From Palsa-504 sp963808315 (GTDB taxonomy: Bacteria; Actinomycetota; Actinomycetes; Streptosporangiales; Streptosporangiaceae): a DNA stretch of 64,000 bases. The translations under genes and the position numbers were made by a program. Below are positions 20,670 through 28,890 of the stretch, in pieces. The notes under the pieces are model-generated. The model worked only from the letters and a program-made list of their open reading frames with translations. It had not been told where the DNA came from and searched no databases. The stretch lies in contig CAWEFK010000002.1 in the NCBI GenBank assembly GCA_963808315.1, positions 186,001 to 250,000 on the forward strand. The letters are read 5' to 3'. Numbering within the stretch: position 1 is the first letter of the stretch; each line of letters starts with the position of its first letter.

Positions 20670-21650
20670 TTAACCCCCGGCCAGGATCCTCGCCAGCAGG
20701 GCCTGATCGATGTTGCCGCCGGAGAGCACGGCCACCGGCGCCGTCGCCCGGGGCAGCTGGCCGGCCCGGAAGAGCCATGCCGCCACCGCGGCCGCTCCGC
20801 CGGGCTCGGCCACCAGCCTGGCCTGCCCCGCGAGCCGCCCGACCGCGGCGAGCATCTCCTCCTCGGTCACCGTGACGATGTCGGTCACCAGCTCGCGGAT
20901 GTGCGCGAACGGCAGCGTGCCGACCTGCTCTACCCGCAGGGCGTCCGCGATCGTGCGCTGGACCTGCGCGGCGGGCCACGCGACCCGCTCCCCGCGGCGA
21001 AAGGAGTCGCGGGCGTCCGCGGCGAGTTCCGGCTCGACGCCGACCACCGCCGCCCCCGGGCGACAGGCCCGCAGCGCGGCTGCGATCCCGGAGATCAGCC
21101 CGCCCCCGCTGACCGGCACGATGACCAGATCGACCTGCGGACAGTCGGCCGCGATCTCCAGGCCGATGGTGCCCTGGCCGGCGATCACCCGGCGGTCATC
21201 GAACGGCGGAATCAGCACGTACCCGTGGCTGGCCACGAGTTCCTCGGTGGCGGCCAGCCGGGCGGCCAGCGTCGGCGCGACCGTCACAAGCTCGGCCCCG
21301 TAGGACTCGATCGCCCGGATCTTGACCTCCGGTGCTGTGCTCGGCACGACCACCACGGCACGCACGCCGAGCCGGGCCGCGGCGTACGCCACCGCGTGGC
21401 CGTGGTTCCCGCTGGAATGCGCGACGACTCCGTACCTCCTGGCCGCCGGCTCGCTCGCCATGATCGCCACGTACGCGCCGCGCAGCTTGAACGACCCGGT
21501 CGGCTGGAGCGACTCGGGCTTGATGAGAAGGCGGGGCTCCGGCCCGGGCCAGCCAATCAGCGGCGTGCGGACCGCCACCGGCGGAGCGAGCAGCCGGGCC
21601 GCTTCCCTGATCTCGGCCAGGCTGACCAGCTCCGGCTCGGTGTCGCTCAT
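20670..21650 (-). CDS. PLP-dependent threonine dehydratase/serine racemase-like enzyme
   Basis: A fold-type II PLP enzyme of 326 residues. SFKLRGA (about 53-59) holds the Schiff-base Lys, SSGNHGHAVAYAA is the substrate loop, PVSGGGLISG binds the cofactor phosphate, and LSGGNID forms the C-terminal cofactor contact. There is no ACT domain, so it is not the feedback-regulated biosynthetic IlvA; catabolic threonine/serine dehydratases and serine/aspartate racemases share this layout. The expected activity is deamination of L-threonine to 2-oxobutanoate or L-serine to pyruvate. It is transcribed toward the DUF4229 gene with 59 bases between. Confidence 0.88.
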   Translation of the reverse strand: MSDTEPELVSLAEIREAARLLAPPVAVRTPLIGWPGPEPRLLIKPESLQPTGSFKLRGAYVAIMASEPAARRYGVVAHSSGNHGHAVAYAAARLGVRAVVVVPSTAPEVKIRAIESYGAELVTVAPTLAARLAATEELVASHGYVLIPPFDDRRVIAGQGTIGLEIAADCPQVDLVIVPVSGGGLISGIAAALRACRPGAAVVGVEPELAADARDSFRRGERVAWPAAQVQRTIADALRVEQVGTLPFAHIRELVTDIVTVTEEEMLAAVGRLAGQARLVAEPGGAAAVAAWLFRAGQLPRATAPVAVLSGGNIDQALLARILAGG

Positions 21651-21783
21651 CGGTGTTGCTTCCCCTCCCGTCGCCCCGTGGCCGTTCCGCTACCCTGACT
21701 TCCTGCCCGCGACAGGTCTATTCTCGCCTGATTCGCCGGTGACCGAGCGCTCGCCAGACTCGGAGCCGGTACGGAAAAAGCGG

Positions 21784-21953
21784 TAAACTAGCGCGATTAC
21801 TACTTATCGCATTTAAACAATCACTAATCGTCGCTGGAAATCAGCGAATGATGGATCTAATTTCCAGAAATCTAGGTAGAAAGTACTCGTTCAGCGCCAA
21901 ACTAGAGGGATATCTGACAGAGGGTTAAAGGCGACAGTCGGAGGGGACTGAAC
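21784..21953 (+). promoter_or_regulatory. AT-rich bldC upstream region with inverted repeat
   Basis: Within generally GC-rich DNA, about 21784-21890 is conspicuously AT-rich. It contains a perfect 8-bp inverted repeat, CTGGAAAT at 21834-21841 and ATTTCCAG at 21860-21867. This probably includes the bldC promoter and an operator, inferred from composition and position. The bldC ribosome site GGAGGGGAC follows at about 21940. Confidence 0.5.
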
Positions 21954-22163
21954 GTGGACGGCAACAACGAGCGTCTGCTCACGCCGGGAGAGGTGGCCGC
22001 GCTGTTCCGGGTAGATCCCAAGACCGTCACCCGGTGGGCGGCTTCCGGACGGATCACGAGCATCCGTACTCCCGGGGGGCACCGCAGGTTCCGTGAGTCT
22101 GAAGTGCGCGCTTTGCTGCGCGGCGACAGCGAACCCGCACCGCAAGGCCACCCGGTGGCCTGA
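21954..22163 (+). CDS. bldC: BldC, MerR-like developmental transcription factor
   Basis: The 69-residue protein is a bare winged-helix DNA-binding domain of the MerR family without an effector region. LLTPGEVAALFRVDPKTVTRWA is the helix-turn-helix, and SGRITSIRTPGGHRRFRESEVRALL the wing and last helix, nearly identical to Streptomyces BldC. BldC binds head-to-tail on direct repeats and holds back premature sporulation. The GTG at 21954 has GGAGGGG eight or so bases upstream. It suggests a developmental life cycle but does not prove it, since BldC orthologues also occur in simpler actinobacteria. Confidence 0.95.
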   Translation: MDGNNERLLTPGEVAALFRVDPKTVTRWAASGRITSIRTPGGHRRFRESEVRALLRGDSEPAPQGHPVA

Positions 22164-22257
22164 GCCCGGAGCTACCGCTGGGCCGGGATCCGGCGGTGTT
22201 TCCTCGCTCTGGGACCGGTAGTTTCTGCTGGCCCGGCCGGGTCGCCGCGGTCTGGGC

Positions 22258-22524
22258 TCAGAGTTCGTCGCCGTCCGGCCACGGGTACTCGTCGTGCCGC
22301 CTGGCGAACTCAAGGAATTCCTGGCGCAGCGCCTCATCGTCGCGCCGCCACCGGTCGCGCCGCTGGTCGACCTCCTCTGGCGTCAGCGCCTGCTCGGCCA
22401 GCCGGGAATAATCGGCGTCCTGAGGTCCGATCTCCACGTAGACATCGCCGAGGATGCGCCCGTCATGGGCGATCGCGGACTGCGGGACTCTGAGGTTCCC
22501 GTTAGGCAGTCGTATGACAAACAT
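22258..22524 (-). CDS. Small acidic protein paired with HEVGH protein
   Basis: This 88-residue acidic protein begins MFVIRLPNGNLRVPQSAI and has a compact N-terminal half (strands ILGDVYVEIG), then a charged helical half (LTPEEVDQRRDRWRRDDEALRQ), ending PWPDGDEL. I do not recognise the family. It starts 11 bases after the stop of the HEVGH metalloprotease-like gene on the same strand, so the two are almost certainly cotranscribed. An acidic partner directly downstream of a candidate zinc protease could be an inhibitor, immunity or targeting protein; this is inference. The convergent bldC ends 94 bases away. Confidence 0.75.
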   Translation of the reverse strand: MFVIRLPNGNLRVPQSAIAHDGRILGDVYVEIGPQDADYSRLAEQALTPEEVDQRRDRWRRDDEALRQEFLEFARRHDEYPWPDGDEL

Positions 22525-22535
22525 CGTTGATCACC

Positions 22536-23999
22536 CTAGATGCCGTAGCGCCGGTTGAAATACAGCATGACCCTGAGCGCAGTGCGTGTGTCCCCACTCA
22601 GCATGTCCACGAGCGCCGGCCGCTGCCGGGACGCGATCGCGGCAAATGCGTCCGCGAAGAATTCCTTACGTCCGAGACCGCCGGGCTGGCAGTGAAAATC
22701 ACTGGCCAGATGTGGCTGGCATTGGTCGTAGACCATGCGAAACTCCGCAGAGTCAGATTGCCACTTACCCGGGCCGCTGTCGAGGTCATCGAGCGCGTGT
22801 CCGACCTCGTGACACATGACGTCAGGGGTGGGGGACGGCTTCGAGCCAACCACGATCTTGCGCTCACCGTACGCACCGGCGCAGGCATCCCAGGTGGCCC
22901 GTCCGGCCGGCAGCGGGACACCCCGCAGCCCGGTCATGTCGTCGAGTTCGGGTACCCCGCCCGCTCCGATGAAGATCGCGTCCAGGCCGTCGGCCAGCCG
23001 CTCCTTGATCCGTTCGGGCAGCTCCGCCAGCCGGTCGACCGCCTCGATCACCTCGGCGGGGGGCGGGGCCGCCGCGTCCCACTGCCGCCACAGGATGCGC
23101 TCGATGGAACCGCAGTTCCTGCGGCCGTCCGCGGTCCGCGGCCGCTCCCGAGCATGCGGGGCCGTGAAGGGCAACCTGGTTCGCAGGGCCGCGCCGACCG
23201 TTCGCCAGGCCGACGGGGACGTCCGGCCGTGCCCGTCGGCCTGACGCGGAACGCCGGCCGCCACGCGGGCCAGCTCATCGGCGCGGGTATCCGCCCGGCC
23301 GGCCTCGGCCGCGTGCGCCGGACCCGACCAGGTGTCCTCGTGCCCGTGCGGGCGGAAGCGTGAGATTCCCGGCGCGGCCGCGGCCGGGCTCGCCACCTCA
23401 CCGGGCGGGGGCGCCTCGCGGATCCGCGCCCGCGCCGCCCCGTCGCGCACCGCCGGAGAACCGGAAACGCGGCCAGCCCGGTGGGACCCGGTATCCGACC
23501 GCGTTACGTATGCCTCGCCCGGAACACCTGGGGCGGCTGCTGCTGGCGACACCGGGGAACCATCTGGCGCCGAGGACGGCCACCCGTGGCCGGCCGGCTC
23601 CCCGGCCGCAGGCCGACCCCCGGCCGCAGGCCGACCCCCGGACGCAGGCCGACCCCCGGACGCAGGCCGAGTCCCCGCCGGCCCGGGCTGGTCCGAGGCC
23701 GAGGTTGGCCAGTCCGGCGCTGGCCGTTGCCTCGGCGGTGCCGTCCAGTCCTCGTCCGCGGCCGCGTAGCCCGGGGGCGGGCCCGCGGACGTGGCCGGAC
23801 CAGAGGAGGTCGCAGGACCAGAGAAGGTCGCAGGACCAAAGGAGGTCGCAGGATCCGGGGAGGCCGGCGGGCCCGAGGGTGACGGCGGCACGAGGCGCTG
23901 CGCCCGGCGGTGTCTTCCCTGACCCCCCGACGCCGTTTCGTTCTCGGGGCGACGGCGGTGAGCGAGCCTCCGGATGCGGTCGAACAGCCTTAGACGCAT
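22536..23999 (-). CDS. HEVGH zinc-metalloprotease-like protein with long disordered N-terminus
   Basis: From the ATG at 23999, preceded by CAGGAG, the product is 487 residues. Residues 1-20 are basic (MRLRLFDRIRRLAHRRR). About 30-290 is Pro/Gly/Ser/Thr-rich with two hexapeptide repeat blocks and looks disordered. From about 300, RNCGSIERILWRQWDAA opens a folded domain. DVMCHEVGHALDDLDSG carries a canonical HExxH zinc site, and KEFFADAFAAI downstream offers a third ligand Glu, the arrangement of anthrax lethal factor-like gluzincins. No signal peptide or membrane helix is seen. Substrate unknown. An in-frame ATG at 24077 would add 26 residues with no better ribosome site. Confidence 0.75.
   Translation of the reverse strand: MRLRLFDRIRRLAHRRRPENETASGGQGRHRRAQRLVPPSPSGPPASPDPATSFGPATFSGPATSSGPATSAGPPPGYAAADEDWTAPPRQRPAPDWPTSASDQPGPAGTRPASGGRPASGGRPAAGGRPAAGEPAGHGWPSSAPDGSPVSPAAAAPGVPGEAYVTRSDTGSHRAGRVSGSPAVRDGAARARIREAPPPGEVASPAAAAPGISRFRPHGHEDTWSGPAHAAEAGRADTRADELARVAAGVPRQADGHGRTSPSAWRTVGAALRTRLPFTAPHARERPRTADGRRNCGSIERILWRQWDAAAPPPAEVIEAVDRLAELPERIKERLADGLDAIFIGAGGVPELDDMTGLRGVPLPAGRATWDACAGAYGERKIVVGSKPSPTPDVMCHEVGHALDDLDSGPGKWQSDSAEFRMVYDQCQPHLASDFHCQPGGLGRKEFFADAFAAIASRQRPALVDMLSGDTRTALRVMLYFNRRYGI
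23608..23661. repeat. 18-bp minisatellite in the metalloprotease-like gene
   Basis: Three units of GCAGGCCGACCCCCGG plus CC or AC (23608-23625, 23626-23643, 23644-23661), with diverged flanking copies, encode the repeated GGRPAS/GGRPAA hexapeptide of the disordered N-terminal region. Confidence 0.9.
23799..23860. repeat. Second 18-bp repeat block in the same gene
   Basis: About three imperfect copies of GGAGGTCGCAGGACCAGA encode GPATFSGPATSSGPATS on the minus strand. The unit keeps the frame. It is unrelated in sequence to the repeat block 140 bases away. Confidence 0.8.
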
Positions 24000-24168
24000 G
24001 TGCCGTTCTCCTGCTCTGTCGCCCTCTGACGGCAAGGGTATGCCGAGACCGGCCGCCGCGTCACGCGATGCGCGCAACGGCTGGCCGCGACCGCGGCTGC
24101 GGACGCGGCTACGGACAACTTGACTAATTCGGGCACACGGCTTGCAGACCTGAGGTTAGGCTTCCGCC

Positions 24169-24627
24169 ATGTTGCTGTCCGGTGCCCTATTTGCCCTGTT
24201 CATGACGGGCTTCTGGCTTTACTGCCTGACAGACGCCATCCTGACGCCTGCCCCGGAGTACCAAGGCCTGCCCAAGGCCGCCTGGGTTGCCATCATCACC
24301 GTGACATTTATCGGCGGTGCGATCGCCTGGCTCGCCGTCAGGCCGCCGGTGCGCGGTCGTTCCGGCGATCCGATCCCGCTCGCGCCGACCCAGGATCCGG
24401 GTAATGAGGATGACCTGGATGACCGGGTTAGCACCGGCGACGACGCCCAGTTTCTGAACGAGCGATGGACGGCCGCAGACGACGCCGTGGCGCGCCACCC
24501 GGCGGGCCGGGCCCGGGTGACCGGCTCGGCCCACGCGGCCCCCAAGGGTCCCGACGACGACCCGGCCTTCCTGCGTGCCCTCGACCGCGTGATCCGCGGC
24601 AACTACCAGGCGGGCGAAGAGGTCTGA
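24169..24627 (+). CDS. PLDc_N (phospholipase D-nuclease N-terminal) family membrane protein
   Basis: The first 60 residues (LFALFMTGFWLYCLTDAIL, then PKAAWVAIITVTFIGGAIAWLAV) form the two-helix PLDc_N hairpin with its WLYCLTDAI signature. No HKD phospholipase motif follows; the remaining 90 residues are a charged cytoplasmic tail (NEDDLDDRVSTGDDAQFLNERW, DDPAFLRALDRVI). Stand-alone PLDc_N proteins are common in actinomycetes and have no assigned function. The gene converges on ccsB, with a strong inverted repeat between them serving both. Confidence 0.85.
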   Translation: MLLSGALFALFMTGFWLYCLTDAILTPAPEYQGLPKAAWVAIITVTFIGGAIAWLAVRPPVRGRSGDPIPLAPTQDPGNEDDLDDRVSTGDDAQFLNERWTAADDAVARHPAGRARVTGSAHAAPKGPDDDPAFLRALDRVIRGNYQAGEEV

Positions 24628-24649
24628 AGCCGGTCGTGGGAAGCACCCC

Positions 24650-24688
24650 GGCGTGAGCTGACCGGGCGGAGCCAGGTCAGCTCACGCC
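24650..24688. terminator. Bidirectional terminator-like inverted repeat
   Basis: A perfect 14-bp stem, GGCGTGAGCTGACC at 24650-24663 and GGTCAGCTCACGCC at 24675-24688, with an 11-base loop, sits between the convergent PLDc_N and ccsB genes. There is no T-run. Its right arm includes the ccsB stop codon and last codons. Confidence 0.8.
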
Positions 24689-25831
24689 AGCATAGGAGTG
24701 CAAGCCGGCGATGAACACCTGCACCACCAAGATGTTGAACATCAAGCTGGTGAAGCCGAGCAGCTGAATGTAGTGCGCCCGCCGTCCCCGCCAGCCCGCG
24801 GTGGCCCTGGCGTGCAGGAACGCGGCGTACAGGACCCAGGTGATGAAGGCCCAGGTCTCGACCGGGTCCCAGCCCCAGTACCGGCCCCAGGCCTGGTCGG
24901 CCCAGATCGCGCCCGCGATCACGCCGAACGTCCAGACCGGGAAGCCGAACATGACGGTCCGGTAGGTCAGCCGGTCGACCTGCTCGATGGTCGGCAGTCT
25001 GCGGACGATCGGGTGGTCCGGCTCGGCCCGTCCGGCCGCCACCCGCCTGGCGTAGGAGTCGAGGATGAGGTAGACGACGCCGAGCACCGCCGCGACGAAG
25101 AAGATGCCGGTCGCCAGGGTCATCGCGGTGACGTGGATATCCAGCCAGTACGACTGCAGCGCCGGGACCAGCTGGCCGGCCGCCGTATAGATGAGCGTCT
25201 CGGCCAGGCCGAGCGCGACTACCACCGCACCCATGACGAAGACGCCGAGGGTCCAGGCCCGGTAGCGGATCATGACGAAGAGGAAGAAGATCGCCGCCAC
25301 GCAGGTCAAGGCGGTGACGAACTCGTACATGTTGCCCCAGGGCGCCCGGTGCACGGCCAGCCCGCGGGTCACGACGGCCACCGTGTGAGCCACCACCCCG
25401 GCGGCGCTGAGCGCGACGCCGGCCTGCACCCAGCGGCCAGCCGCGCGGATCGCCTGAAGCGCGGGGAGCGCCACCTCGGGCATCGAGTCGGTGCGGCCCG
25501 CCCCGGAGCCGGCCGCGGCACCGCCCGCCCGCCCCTCACCCGCCGGGCCCATACCCGCTGGCCCCTCACCCGCCGACCCCTCACCCGCCGACCCCTCACC
25601 CGCTGGCCCCTCACCCGCCGGCCCCGCCGGAGCGGTGCTTCCCGCCGCCCCGACCGTGGCCAGCGCGGCGGCCCGCCGCTGCGCCTGCTGAGCCAGCCCG
25701 GAGGAGCCGGCCCGCCGGGGGCGGCCGAAGGCGAAATCGCCGGCGAACGCGACCACCGACAGGGAGTAGATGACCAGCGCCGCGATCAGGAAGTCGTTGC
25801 TGATGTGGCCTAGGGCAAGGTTGACAGGCAC
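24677..25831 (-). CDS. ccsB: CcsB/ResC cytochrome c biogenesis (heme handling) protein
   Basis: CcsB and ResB together export heme and attach it to apocytochrome c on the outer face of the membrane (System II). The 384-residue protein has about eight membrane helices and the tryptophan-rich WWD signature IWADQAWGRYWGWDPVETWAFI near residue 310. The conserved His in HRAPWGNMYEF and in IQLLGFTSLMFN-type segments is in place. A 15-bp minisatellite expands the loop after the first helix to about 60 extra residues of PAGEG/SAGEG repeats, so the protein is longer than usual. It starts five bases after the resB stop. Confidence 0.93.
   Translation of the reverse strand: MPVNLALGHISNDFLIAALVIYSLSVVAFAGDFAFGRPRRAGSSGLAQQAQRRAAALATVGAAGSTAPAGPAGEGPAGEGSAGEGSAGEGPAGMGPAGEGRAGGAAAGSGAGRTDSMPEVALPALQAIRAAGRWVQAGVALSAAGVVAHTVAVVTRGLAVHRAPWGNMYEFVTALTCVAAIFFLFVMIRYRAWTLGVFVMGAVVVALGLAETLIYTAAGQLVPALQSYWLDIHVTAMTLATGIFFVAAVLGVVYLILDSYARRVAAGRAEPDHPIVRRLPTIEQVDRLTYRTVMFGFPVWTFGVIAGAIWADQAWGRYWGWDPVETWAFITWVLYAAFLHARATAGWRGRRAHYIQLLGFTSLMFNILVVQVFIAGLHSYAGVS
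25532..25621. repeat. 15-bp minisatellite inside ccsB
   Basis: Six head-to-tail copies of CCCCTCACCCGCCGA with substitutions (25532-25621) encode the pentapeptide PAGEG/SAGEG on the minus strand in the loop between the first two membrane helices of CcsB. Frame is preserved. Confidence 0.92.
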
Positions 25832-25836
25832 AGCCC

Positions 25837-27594
25837 TTACTCTCCCTCGGGTGGGGTAGGCGCGGCCGGGACGTGCGGCGGCGCCGCATGATCCTGCGCG
25901 GCTTTATGGTGAGCGAGGCGGAGCTCGGCGGCGAGCGACGCGAACTCTTCCTCGAAGGCGCCGCTCGCATCGGTACGAGTGAGCCCGCCGACGTACATCG
26001 TGGTGCCGCCCTGACCGGCCCGGGCCCGGACGAAGACCCGCCTGCGGCGGACCATGAAGGAGAGCACCAGCCCGCCCAGGGCGGCCATGCCGCAGATCAG
26101 CGCGGGCAGCTGACCCGGGTCGTGGGTGATGGTCAGGCTGGCCCACTGACGGTAACCGGTGAAGGTGATCGTGCCCTGGCCGTCCGGCAGCTTGTACGAC
26201 TGGCCGATTCGCAGCAGCTCAGGGGCCGCCGTCAGCTGCCGCATCCCGGCGGTATTCATCGCATAGACGGACTGCGGGGCACCCGAATTCATGCCGAGGT
26301 TTCCCGCGTACGCGATCAGGCTGACCACCGGGTTGTCGGCGGCGGGGAACACGGACTCCAGCGTGCCGCCGATATCCACCGCGGTCGGCACGAAGACGCC
26401 GGTGAAGCCGAGCTGCTCCGGCTGCGCGCCTGACACCTTCAGCACGCCCTCGGACAGGAAGTTTCCCGTCGCGCCGGCGATAAAGGGCTGCGCACCGTCG
26501 AAGACGACCTGGCCACGGGCGTCGGTCACCTTGAACGCCGGGGCGTACCCGTGCCCGATCAGGTAGACCTTCGCGCCGTCCACCGACAGCGGGTGGTTGA
26601 CCTCGATACGAGCGGAACGGACGGCCCCGCCGGCCTGCGAGGTGTAGCTGACCTGAGCGTCGAACGCGGACGGCTGACCCCGCTGCTCGCCGGAGGCGAT
26701 GTAACTGGCATCGAAGCTGTTCAGCGTGATCGAGAACGGCGGGAGATCGGCGGCCGTGACGAGCCGACCCGGGTAGAACTCGTCCAGTGAGCTCTGGGTG
26801 TCGGTGAAGCTGTCGCCCTGGACGAGCAGCCGGTCGGCCTTGTAGCCGAAGAGCCCGCCAAGCGCGATCGACACGAGCACCCCGAGCAGCGCCAGGTGGA
26901 AGAGCAGGTTGCCCGCTTCGCGCAGGTACCCCTTCTCCGCCGAGACCCAGTGCTCCTCCTGATCCCCCGTGGCGTTTTCTGGCTGCTCCGCGGGCGGGTT
27001 CACGGCGGCGGGAGGGTCACCGGGGCCAGCGGACCCAGCCGAAGCGACCGGGCGGCGGAGCCGGAACCCGTGGGCGGACAGCACCTGCGCCGCGGTCTGC
27101 GCCGCGGCCGCCGGGGCCAGCGAGGTAGCGTACTCGGCGAACCTGGGCAGCCTGGCCAGGTTGCGCGGAGCCCGCGGCGGCAGGCTACGCGCCGAGCCGA
27201 CCAGCCGGAACGTGCGCGGCACCACGCAGCCCACCAGGGAGGCGAACAGCAGCAGGTAGATGGCGGCGAACCAGGGCGCGGCGAAGACGTTGAACAGCCC
27301 GAGGTGGTTCAGCAGCGGCGCGAGGGTCTTGTGGGAGGTGTAGTACTGCTGCACCCCGGCCGGGTTGTTGCCCTCCTGCGGCAGGATGGATCCCGGGACG
27401 CTGGCCAGGGCCAGCAGGAACAGCAGGATCAGCGCGATCCGCATCGAGGTGAGCTGCCGCCAGGACCACTTCAGCCAGTCGGTAAACCCGAACGCGCCGC
27501 CCCCCGGTGATCCCGGCCCCTGACGCGGCGAGCCGTCCCGCTCGGCGGGCGCCGGGTCGAAGGGGTCCGTTTCGGGCACCCGCACGTCGGTCAT
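25837..27594 (-). CDS. resB: ResB cytochrome c biogenesis protein
   Basis: At 585 residues this is a full-length ResB/Ccs1. The N-terminal helices include WSWRQLTSMRIALILLFLLALASVPGSILPQ, a characteristic ResB segment. Two further helices follow near 105-125 (AIYLLLFASLVGCVVPRT) and 230-255, then a large extracytoplasmic domain (SLDEFYPGRL, DASYIASGEQRGQPSAFD, VNHPLSVDGAKVYLIGHGYAP) and a last helix (ICGMAALGGLVLSFMVRRRR). It partners CcsB. Its ATG overlaps the ResA/TlpA-like stop as ATGA, so translation of the operon is coupled. Confidence 0.95.
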   Translation of the reverse strand: MTDVRVPETDPFDPAPAERDGSPRQGPGSPGGGAFGFTDWLKWSWRQLTSMRIALILLFLLALASVPGSILPQEGNNPAGVQQYYTSHKTLAPLLNHLGLFNVFAAPWFAAIYLLLFASLVGCVVPRTFRLVGSARSLPPRAPRNLARLPRFAEYATSLAPAAAAQTAAQVLSAHGFRLRRPVASAGSAGPGDPPAAVNPPAEQPENATGDQEEHWVSAEKGYLREAGNLLFHLALLGVLVSIALGGLFGYKADRLLVQGDSFTDTQSSLDEFYPGRLVTAADLPPFSITLNSFDASYIASGEQRGQPSAFDAQVSYTSQAGGAVRSARIEVNHPLSVDGAKVYLIGHGYAPAFKVTDARGQVVFDGAQPFIAGATGNFLSEGVLKVSGAQPEQLGFTGVFVPTAVDIGGTLESVFPAADNPVVSLIAYAGNLGMNSGAPQSVYAMNTAGMRQLTAAPELLRIGQSYKLPDGQGTITFTGYRQWASLTITHDPGQLPALICGMAALGGLVLSFMVRRRRVFVRARAGQGGTTMYVGGLTRTDASGAFEEEFASLAAELRLAHHKAAQDHAAPPHVPAAPTPPEGE

Positions 27595-28268
27595 CGGGTC
27601 ACCGCCTCGGTGGCCGTCTTACCGGTGACCTTGGCGAGGATCGTGGTCAGCACCGGATACGTGGCCGAGCCGAAGATCGCCCCGGCGATACGCCCGGTCC
27701 GGTCGATCACCAGCGTGGTCGGGGTACTCGCGATGGCCACCGCCGAGCTGAAGTCGGCCGTGACCGCCGAGCCCGGATCGGCCAGGCTCGGATACGTGAT
27801 GCCGAAGCTGCGCGCGAAGGCCACCGCGCTGGCCGTGGTATCCCGCTCGTCCACACCCAGGAAGGCCACCCCGGACGACCGGTAAAGAGCCGCCACCGAG
27901 GCCAGGGTCGAGGCCTCCTCGCGGCACGGCACGCACCATGAACCCCAGAAGTTGAGCACCACGACCTGGCCGCGGTAGGCGGAGAAGTTCAGCCGCGCCC
28001 CGGTCAGCGTGGTGCCGGTGAAATCGGGGGCGGCCGGGCGGTGCCCGGCCGTATACAGCACGGCGCTCTCGCTGCCGTCGACGTAGGTGACATTGCTGGT
28101 TCCGCCGGTCGCCCACCCCGCCACCAGCACCACGGTGAGCAGCACCGCGGCGAGCACGGCCGCTGCCAAGACGACCGTGCGGCGCCCAGCTAGCCATACC
28201 GGGGCTCTGAACACGGGCGGATCCTTGCGATCTCCTACAGCGGGTAGTACAAGCCTATTGTGCCGCAT
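27591..28268 (-). CDS. resA: TlpA/ResA-like membrane thioredoxin
   Basis: One membrane helix at about 31-52 anchors an extracytoplasmic thioredoxin fold: PDFTGTTLTGARLNFSAYRGQVVVLNFWGSWCVPCREEAS contains the WCVPC redox pair, STPTTLVIDRTGRI the cis-Pro loop. ResA proteins reduce the haem-binding cysteines of apocytochrome c and are normally recharged by CcdA. No ccdA lies between this gene and resB, where actinobacteria usually keep it, so the electron source must be encoded elsewhere or be different. The gene overlaps the preceding phosphatase by 14 bases. Confidence 0.92.
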   Translation of the reverse strand: MRHNRLVLPAVGDRKDPPVFRAPVWLAGRRTVVLAAAVLAAVLLTVVLVAGWATGGTSNVTYVDGSESAVLYTAGHRPAAPDFTGTTLTGARLNFSAYRGQVVVLNFWGSWCVPCREEASTLASVAALYRSSGVAFLGVDERDTTASAVAFARSFGITYPSLADPGSAVTADFSSAVAIASTPTTLVIDRTGRIAGAIFGSATYPVLTTILAKVTGKTATEAVTR

Positions 28269-28890
28269 CGCCCTGGGCGACCTGTCCCCGGGCCGGCACC
28301 GCGTAGGACACGCCGGTCAACCGGTCACCGGAATAACTAAAGCTGGTCACGCTGCCGGTAGCGCATTCACGCGTGGCCGGGTTGTGCCATAGCGGCTTGT
28401 TCTCGGCCATCCGCCTGGACACCCAGATGGGCAGCTGGTGGCTGACGCACACCGCCTCGGCTCCGGTCGCAGCCACCCGTGCGACCTCCAGCATGGCACC
28501 CATCCTGGCCGCGACATCCCGGTACGGCTCACCCCAGGACGGCCGGAACGGGTTGATCAGGTACCGCCAGTGCCCCGGGCGCCGCAGCGACCCGTCACCC
28601 ACGCCGAACGCCAGGCCCTCGAAGTGGTTGGTCGACTCGATCAGCCGCTCGTCCGTGACGATGTCGAGTCCCAGCCGTTCCGCCACCGGCTGCGCGGTCT
28701 CCTGGGCTCGCTCGAGCGGTGAGGAGAACAGGGAAACCACGGGCCGTTCGGCGAAAAAATCCGCGGCGGCTACGGCCATCAGCCGCCCTTCTGCGGACAG
28801 GTGGTATCCGGGCAGGCGGCCGTAGATGACGCCGCTCGGGTTTTCCACCAGGCCGTGCCTGAGCAGGTGGACAATGGTTGTATCCGACAT
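28255..28890 (-). CDS. Histidine phosphatase family protein
   Basis: The RHG motif in VHLLRHGLVENPSGVIYG (catalytic His), the Glu/Arg segment SSPLERAQETAQPVA, and the second catalytic His in AVCVSHQLPIWV identify the phosphoglycerate-mutase-like histidine phosphatases. At 211 residues it is typical of the unassigned phosphatases that head actinobacterial cytochrome c maturation operons. Substrate unknown; a cofactor-dependent mutase role is unlikely because the metabolic gene order and residues differ. It leads the resA-resB-ccsB operon. Confidence 0.9.
   Translation of the reverse strand: MSDTTIVHLLRHGLVENPSGVIYGRLPGYHLSAEGRLMAVAAADFFAERPVVSLFSSPLERAQETAQPVAERLGLDIVTDERLIESTNHFEGLAFGVGDGSLRRPGHWRYLINPFRPSWGEPYRDVAARMGAMLEVARVAATGAEAVCVSHQLPIWVSRRMAENKPLWHNPATRECATGSVTSFSYSGDRLTGVSYAVPARGQVAQGDAAQ

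Noticed and set aside
20611..20979. Long form of the DUF4229 protein (222 codons)
   Set aside because: The extension is antisense-like Arg/Gly/Ala sequence overlapping the PLP enzyme gene; the DUF4229 family starts at MRATLAYSS.
23608..23860. CRISPR-like short repeats
   Set aside because: Units are 18 bp, contiguous, in frame and encode hexapeptides; there are no spacers and no cas genes.
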